29,018 nt of DNA from G963677485 sp964519405. Its GTDB lineage: Bacteria > Armatimonadota > HRBIN16. The position numbers and the translations under genes are program-made. Below the pieces are notes generated by a model. That model had not been told where the DNA came from. It did no database searches and saw only the letters and a program-made list of their open reading frames with translations. Below are positions 25,664 through 29,018 of the stretch, piece after piece (positions within the stretch are counted from its first letter, which is position 1; each line of letters begins with the position of its first letter). The DNA lies in the NCBI GenBank assembly GCA_964519405.1, contig CAZFLA010000028.1, forward strand, positions 1 to 29,018. Direction: 5' to 3'.

Positions 25664-25704
25664 TAAAAATACTGGATTCACGGAATTTCTTCACGTGAAT
25701 CCAG
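25664..25704 (-). terminator. Intrinsic terminator after the 55-residue membrane protein gene
   Basis: On the minus strand, CTGGATTCACG (25704-25694), an 11-nt loop, CGTGAATCCAG (25682-25672), then TATTTTTA. The 11-bp stem is perfect and begins 7 nt beyond the stop of the small ORF. Confidence 0.75.
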
Positions 25705-25711
25705 AGTGAGT

Positions 25712-25879
25712 TTAGTTACCAAATATTGGAGCGCTCATGACGATACGTGCAGCTTCGGAAAGCTGGCCTGGCAACATCCAGAGCGTATAAGCGATACTGG
25801 CGCAAACCAGCATCCACTCGCCAACGCATGGCTTCCTGCGAATCACGACGTTGCGTGTCCGCTTATCTTGATACAGCAT
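25712..25879 (-). CDS. Small membrane protein, 55 residues
   Basis: The frame starts at ATG 25879 and ends with TAA at 25712. A basic N-terminus (LYQDKRTRNVVIRRK) is followed by one hydrophobic stretch (about residues 22-37, WMLVCASIAYTLWMLP) and a short polar tail, the layout of a single-pass micro-protein with the N-terminus inside. AGGGG lies 8 nt before the ATG, an extended -10 promoter with a structured leader lies upstream, and an intrinsic terminator follows. All of this supports a real gene. No family is recognised. It heads the envelope cluster and might be an accessory subunit of the synthase, which is inference from position. Confidence 0.55.
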   Translation of the reverse strand: MLYQDKRTRNVVIRRKPCVGEWMLVCASIAYTLWMLPGQLSEAARIVMSAPIFGN

Positions 25880-25885
25880 CAGATT

Positions 25886-25956
25886 AACCCCTATCTATCT
25901 CGCCCCTTCAGGGGGAGTAGGGGGGTCTTGCCCAAATAGCCACTAGGCTTAGGGCA
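25886..25956 (-). promoter_or_regulatory. Structured leader with possible switch at the ribosome site
   Basis: Between promoter and micro-protein start, the minus strand folds into a hairpin TGCCC/GGGCA with inner AGCC/GGCT (25929-25956) and a second hairpin CCCC-TGAA-GGGG (25914-25903). A preceding C-run (GACCCC, 25927-25922) can instead pair with GGGGTT (25891-25886), which includes the Shine-Dalgarno. Mutually exclusive pairings of this kind are typical of riboswitches and thermosensors. I do not recognise a known class. Confidence 0.4.
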
Positions 25957-25975
25957 GCTTCTTGGCTGTGTCCTA

Positions 25976-25984
25976 ATTATAGCA
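25976..25984 (-). promoter_or_regulatory. Extended -10 promoter heading the envelope cluster
   Basis: The minus strand reads TGC-TATAAT (25984-25976), a perfect extended -10; the hexamer 17 nt upstream is poor. The predicted leader of about 90 nt contains the foldable region at 25886-25956. Confidence 0.55.
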
Positions 25985-25986
25985 TA

Positions 25987-26015
25987 TTGACGCTATTCCT
26001 TTATATATACATACT
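25987..26015 (+). promoter_or_regulatory. Weak candidate promoter for the alpha-mannosidase gene
   Basis: TTGACG (25987-25992), 17 nt, CATACT (26010-26015). The -35 is good, the -10 only fair. It lies back to back with the promoter of the envelope cluster. Confidence 0.3.
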
Positions 26016-26049
26016 TCGAATCGACTAATGAATACATAATAGATGTATA

Positions 26050-26073
26050 TGGTGATGAATGTAGGAATCACCA
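26050..26073. promoter_or_regulatory. Inverted repeat upstream of the alpha-mannosidase gene
   Basis: TGGTGAT (26050-26056) and ATCACCA (26067-26073) form perfect 7-bp arms around a 10-nt spacer, 61 nt before the start codon. It could be an operator or a leader hairpin. The spacer length equals that of the palindrome at 10557-10588, but the arms differ. Confidence 0.35.
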
Positions 26074-26134
26074 ATCCATGCGTTCAATCTTATAACATAT
26101 CTTGTTGCCATCTTCGATATTCAGGAGGGTTTGT

Positions 26135-29018
26135 ATGCCCAGTTACCAAACACGCATCCTCAAGGCGATGCCAGGATTTTTGAACCGCCTTTATGATCAA
26201 AGCTATTCCGTTGTCGCGGACCTCAACTGGGAGGCCTGGCGCACCAAAGAACCAGTTGCTTATGCCGACAGAATGACCGGTACAAAGATAGACGCCAAGG
26301 TCGGTGAAAACTGGGGTGAACTATTCGATTGTGCTTGGTTCCACTTCACAGGCACCGTGCCGTCGGCAGCTGCCTGGAAAGAGGTAGTATGCCTGATCGA
26401 TGTGGGCGGTGAAGGACTTGTGTTCAATGAGAAGGGTGAACCGGTCATCGGCACCACCAACGTGCGTCCGAACCAGAATGCAGTCCGTTGCGGAGGCAAA
26501 CGCGTTGTTCCTGTGGGCAACCCGGCAACAGGAAGCGAGGTCATCGACATATGGCTAGATGCTGGTGCAAACAGTCTCTTCGGGGTTCATAGCACATGGG
26601 GGCCATACAAACAACCCACAATTGCTGTAAAGAATCCTCATATCGCCGCGTTATACTATGACTTTGAGGTTCTTCTAGACCTTTATAACGCTCTGCCGGA
26701 AGGATCGGCACGCAAAGCGCAGATATTGACGGCGTTATGCGATGTCTATCAGGGTATGCGGCACATCACGGAAGATGAAGCCGAGTGGGCCCGCGGCATA
26801 CTCGCTCCAGAGCTGGCGAAAAAGGGCGGCGATGCCACCCTCACCATCGGAGCCGGCGGTCATGCGCATATTGACCTAGCTTGGCTATGGCCTGTTCGCG
26901 AGACTATTCGCAAATGCGCACGCACTTTTGCCACCGCCTTGCGGATGCTGGAGAAGTATCCTGACTACATATTTGTACAAAGCCAGCCGCAAGCTTATGA
27001 GTGGATGGAAAAATACTACCCCTCGCTATACACCCAGATCGAACAACGCATCAAAGAGCATCGCTGGGAGCCATTAGGCGGCTTGTGGGTTGAGATGGAT
27101 ACCAACCTGCCGGGCGGCGAAGCATTAGTTCGACAGTTGCTTTACGGCAAGAGTTATTTCCGCGACAAATTCGGGGTAGACAGCAAAATCGTATGGCTGC
27201 CCGACAGTTTTGGCTACACCGGAAGCCTGCCCCAGGTCATGAAGCAAGCTGGTATTGAGCTCTTCGTCACCCAGAAACTGAGCTGGGATAGCTACAAAAC
27301 CTACCCGCACCACAGTTTTTGGTGGAGCGGTATTGATGGCTCTGAAGTAATGACACACCTTCTTCCCGAGGACACCTATAACGGCAGTGCCACACCGGGA
27401 GCAGCCCACAAGATTGAAGAGAACTATATAGATAAAGGTGTCAGCTCTGCAGCTTATATGGCATACGGTATCGGTGACGGCGGCGGTGGTCCTGGTGAGG
27501 AACACCTCGAACGGCTGCAGCGCATTCACAATCTGCTAGGCCTACCGGATGTGGTTTCCGAGTGGTGCGGTGATTTCTTACCACGGTTTGCCCAAGATGC
27601 TCATCGCTTCGAGCGATGGCAAGGCGAGCTCTACCTCGCCCATCACCAAGGAACCTACACCACACAAGGCCGCAACAAACGCGCGAACCGTGTGATTGAG
27701 CTGGCGCTTCGCGAGTGCGAAATGCTGTGCACATGGGCATCAGCAGCCAAAGGCGTGGAGTATCCCAAAACGGAGATAGACAGAATCTGGAAGGAAGTCT
27801 TGCTCTATCAGTTCCACGACATCATCCCTGGCAGCAGCATCACCCGTGTTTACACAGAAAGCCTGGAACGCTATTCTGTTCTGCTGGGCGAAGTAAAGCA
27901 GCTCGCTCAGCAAGCGCTCTCTTCGCTGGCAACCACCACCATGGGTGTATTCAACAGCCAAAGCTGGATCCGCTCGGAGTGGGTAAAAACTGAAGCGGGA
28001 TGGCAATGGGCGCAAGCACCGTCATGCGGCTTCGGCATACTCAGCCAAGAGGCGGTTCCGCATGTGACGGCATCCGACACACTGCTGGAAAATGGGCTCG
28101 TTCGTGCCGAGTTTGACGCATCCGGTAACCTCGTTAGCCTGTTTGACAAGGTAAACGGCTTCGAGGCACTGGAAGCGCCAAGCAACCAACTGCGCATTTA
28201 CGATGACCCTGGCGACGCTTGGGACTTCCCCATCTACCTATCAGACCAGATGCCGCAATATATGGACTTGATTGAGCAGAAGTCTTATGTGGATGGTCCG
28301 CAAGCGGTTCTCAAACAAGTTCGAAGCTACGGCGACAGCACCGTAACCCAGTGGATCAGCCTCACGGCAGGCTCACCATGCTTGCAATTCCGAACGGAGT
28401 GCGACTGGAAAGATGCCGGTAAACAGCTTCGCGCCGACTTCGACACCTCCATACAGACGACCACTGCCGACTGCGAAATTCAGTTTGGCACCATCAAACG
28501 CCCTACCCACCAAAACACCGTATGGGAATTCAGCATGTATGAAGTCTGTGCCCATCGATGGGTGGACCTTAGCGAGCGTTCACGCGGCGTGGCTGTGCTG
28601 AACGACTGCAAATATGGCCATGCGTTTAAGCAAGGGCAGATCAGCCTGCACCTACTGCGCACACCTGGAAACCCTGACCCAGTCGCCGATCAAGCACATC
28701 ATACATTTACATATGCACTGATGCCCCATGCTGGTGACTATGTCCAAGGTAAGGTGCGTCAGGCTGCTCACGAGCTCAACAGCCCATTAACTGTGCTCGG
28801 CGCCAGCAGTAAAGGCAGCTTGGTTAAGCTTAGCTCCAGCAGTGTGTTCGTGGAAGCCATCAAACGAGCCGAGGATGGAGATGGTTGGATCGTGCGGCTA
28901 TACGAAGCCACCGGAGCCGATGTGGACTGCATGGTCACTTTAGGCCTGCCAACTGCCACAGCATCCGTTGTGAACCTGATGGAAGAGCACATAGACAGCG
29001 TCGATGTGCAAGACAACA
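26135..29018 (+). CDS. GH38 alpha-mannosidase (C-terminus cut by window edge)
   Basis: Releases mannose from alpha-mannosides; no signal peptide, so cytoplasmic. 961 codons are present, against about 1,000-1,050 for the family, so a small C-terminal part is missing. ATG 26135 has AGGAGGG 5 nt upstream. An N-terminal beta domain precedes the GH38 (beta/alpha) barrel. Zinc ligands and catalytic residues are visible: His243 and Asp247 in GGHAHIDLAWLW, nucleophile Asp357 in WLPDSFGYTGSLPQ, and the conserved HDIIPGSS starting at His561, after which comes the three-helix bundle and the long C-terminal beta region. It diverges from the envelope cluster, separated by about 255 nt, and may recycle mannose-containing glycans. 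No link to the cluster's polymer is shown. Confidence 0.93.
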   Translation, partial: MPSYQTRILKAMPGFLNRLYDQSYSVVADLNWEAWRTKEPVAYADRMTGTKIDAKVGENWGELFDCAWFHFTGTVPSAAAWKEVVCLIDVGGEGLVFNEKGEPVIGTTNVRPNQNAVRCGGKRVVPVGNPATGSEVIDIWLDAGANSLFGVHSTWGPYKQPTIAVKNPHIAALYYDFEVLLDLYNALPEGSARKAQILTALCDVYQGMRHITEDEAEWARGILAPELAKKGGDATLTIGAGGHAHIDLAWLWPVRETIRKCARTFATALRMLEKYPDYIFVQSQPQAYEWMEKYYPSLYTQIEQRIKEHRWEPLGGLWVEMDTNLPGGEALVRQLLYGKSYFRDKFGVDSKIVWLPDSFGYTGSLPQVMKQAGIELFVTQKLSWDSYKTYPHHSFWWSGIDGSEVMTHLLPEDTYNGSATPGAAHKIEENYIDKGVSSAAYMAYGIGDGGGGPGEEHLERLQRIHNLLGLPDVVSEWCGDFLPRFAQDAHRFERWQGELYLAHHQGTYTTQGRNKRANRVIELALRECEMLCTWASAAKGVEYPKTEIDRIWKEVLLYQFHDIIPGSSITRVYTESLERYSVLLGEVKQLAQQALSSLATTTMGVFNSQSWIRSEWVKTEAGWQWAQAPSCGFGILSQEAVPHVTASDTLLENGLVRAEFDASGNLVSLFDKVNGFEALEAPSNQLRIYDDPGDAWDFPIYLSDQMPQYMDLIEQKSYVDGPQAVLKQVRSYGDSTVTQWISLTAGSPCLQFRTECDWKDAGKQLRADFDTSIQTTTADCEIQFGTIKRPTHQNTVWEFSMYEVCAHRWVDLSERSRGVAVLNDCKYGHAFKQGQISLHLLRTPGNPDPVADQAHHTFTYALMPHAGDYVQGKVRQAAHELNSPLTVLGASSKGSLVKLSSSSVFVEAIKRAEDGDGWIVRLYEATGADVDCMVTLGLPTATASVVNLMEEHIDSVDVQDN

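Noticed and set aside
25911..25925. G-quadruplex in the G-rich stretch
   Set aside because: Only two long G-runs are present close together, not four; hairpin pairing with nearby C-runs explains them better.
25706..25939. 77-codon plus-strand frame
   Set aside because: It is opposite the better supported 55-residue minus-strand gene, begins at a GTG inside the end of that gene, and has no domain or hydrophobic pattern.

Overview
The window is about 29 kb from a diderm (two-membrane) bacterium with moderate GC. An outer-membrane secretin, signal peptides and good Shine-Dalgarno sites support this. There is no ribosomal or other phylogenetic marker. The mix of many glycoside hydrolases, a Pnkp/Hen1 RNA-repair pair and unusual envelope genes would fit an Armatimonadota-like lineage, but that is only a guess.

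Layout. (1) 1-3935, minus strand: hen1 followed by pnkp, the two-protein bacterial RNA-repair cassette; pnkp runs off the left edge. (2) 4133-8541, plus strand: two translationally coupled glycoside hydrolases, a cytoplasmic (alpha/alpha)6-barrel-type enzyme and a secreted clan GH-A enzyme with a C-terminal carbohydrate-binding-like domain. (3) 8569-10529, minus strand: an uncharacterised TIM-barrel protein and a GH43-like five-bladed propeller. (4) 10665-11979, plus strand: a strong promoter, a 21-codon leader ORF and rsgA, a circularly permuted ribosome-assembly GTPase, ending at a 16-bp stem shared with a convergent GH42 beta-galactosidase gene (12038-14167, minus). (5) 14315-25879, minus strand: an envelope cluster. 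In transcription order it holds a 55-residue membrane micro-protein behind a structured leader, a small secreted protein between two intrinsic terminators, an Ig-like (chaperone- or adhesin-like) secreted protein, a LysM-secretin, a BcsB-like protein with an AMIN-like N-terminal region, a TPR/NfrA-C-like outer-membrane protein, and an NfrB-like glycosyltransferase with a C-terminal MshEN-type domain. (6) 26135-end, plus strand: a GH38 alpha-mannosidase, cut by the right edge.

How the genes may work together. Region 5 looks like a synthase-dependent exopolysaccharide machine. A family-2 glycosyltransferase with a QxxRW motif would make and translocate a polymer, the BcsB-like and TPR/NfrA-like proteins would carry it across the periplasm and outer membrane, and a peptidoglycan-anchored secretin would provide a second outer-membrane channel, perhaps for the small secreted protein and its Ig-like partner. 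I do not know this exact gene combination as a named system, and it is the most interesting part of the window. The flanking hydrolases are consistent with a polysaccharide-degrading or matrix-remodelling lifestyle. I saw no tRNA, rRNA, CRISPR array, insertion sequence or transcription-factor gene.
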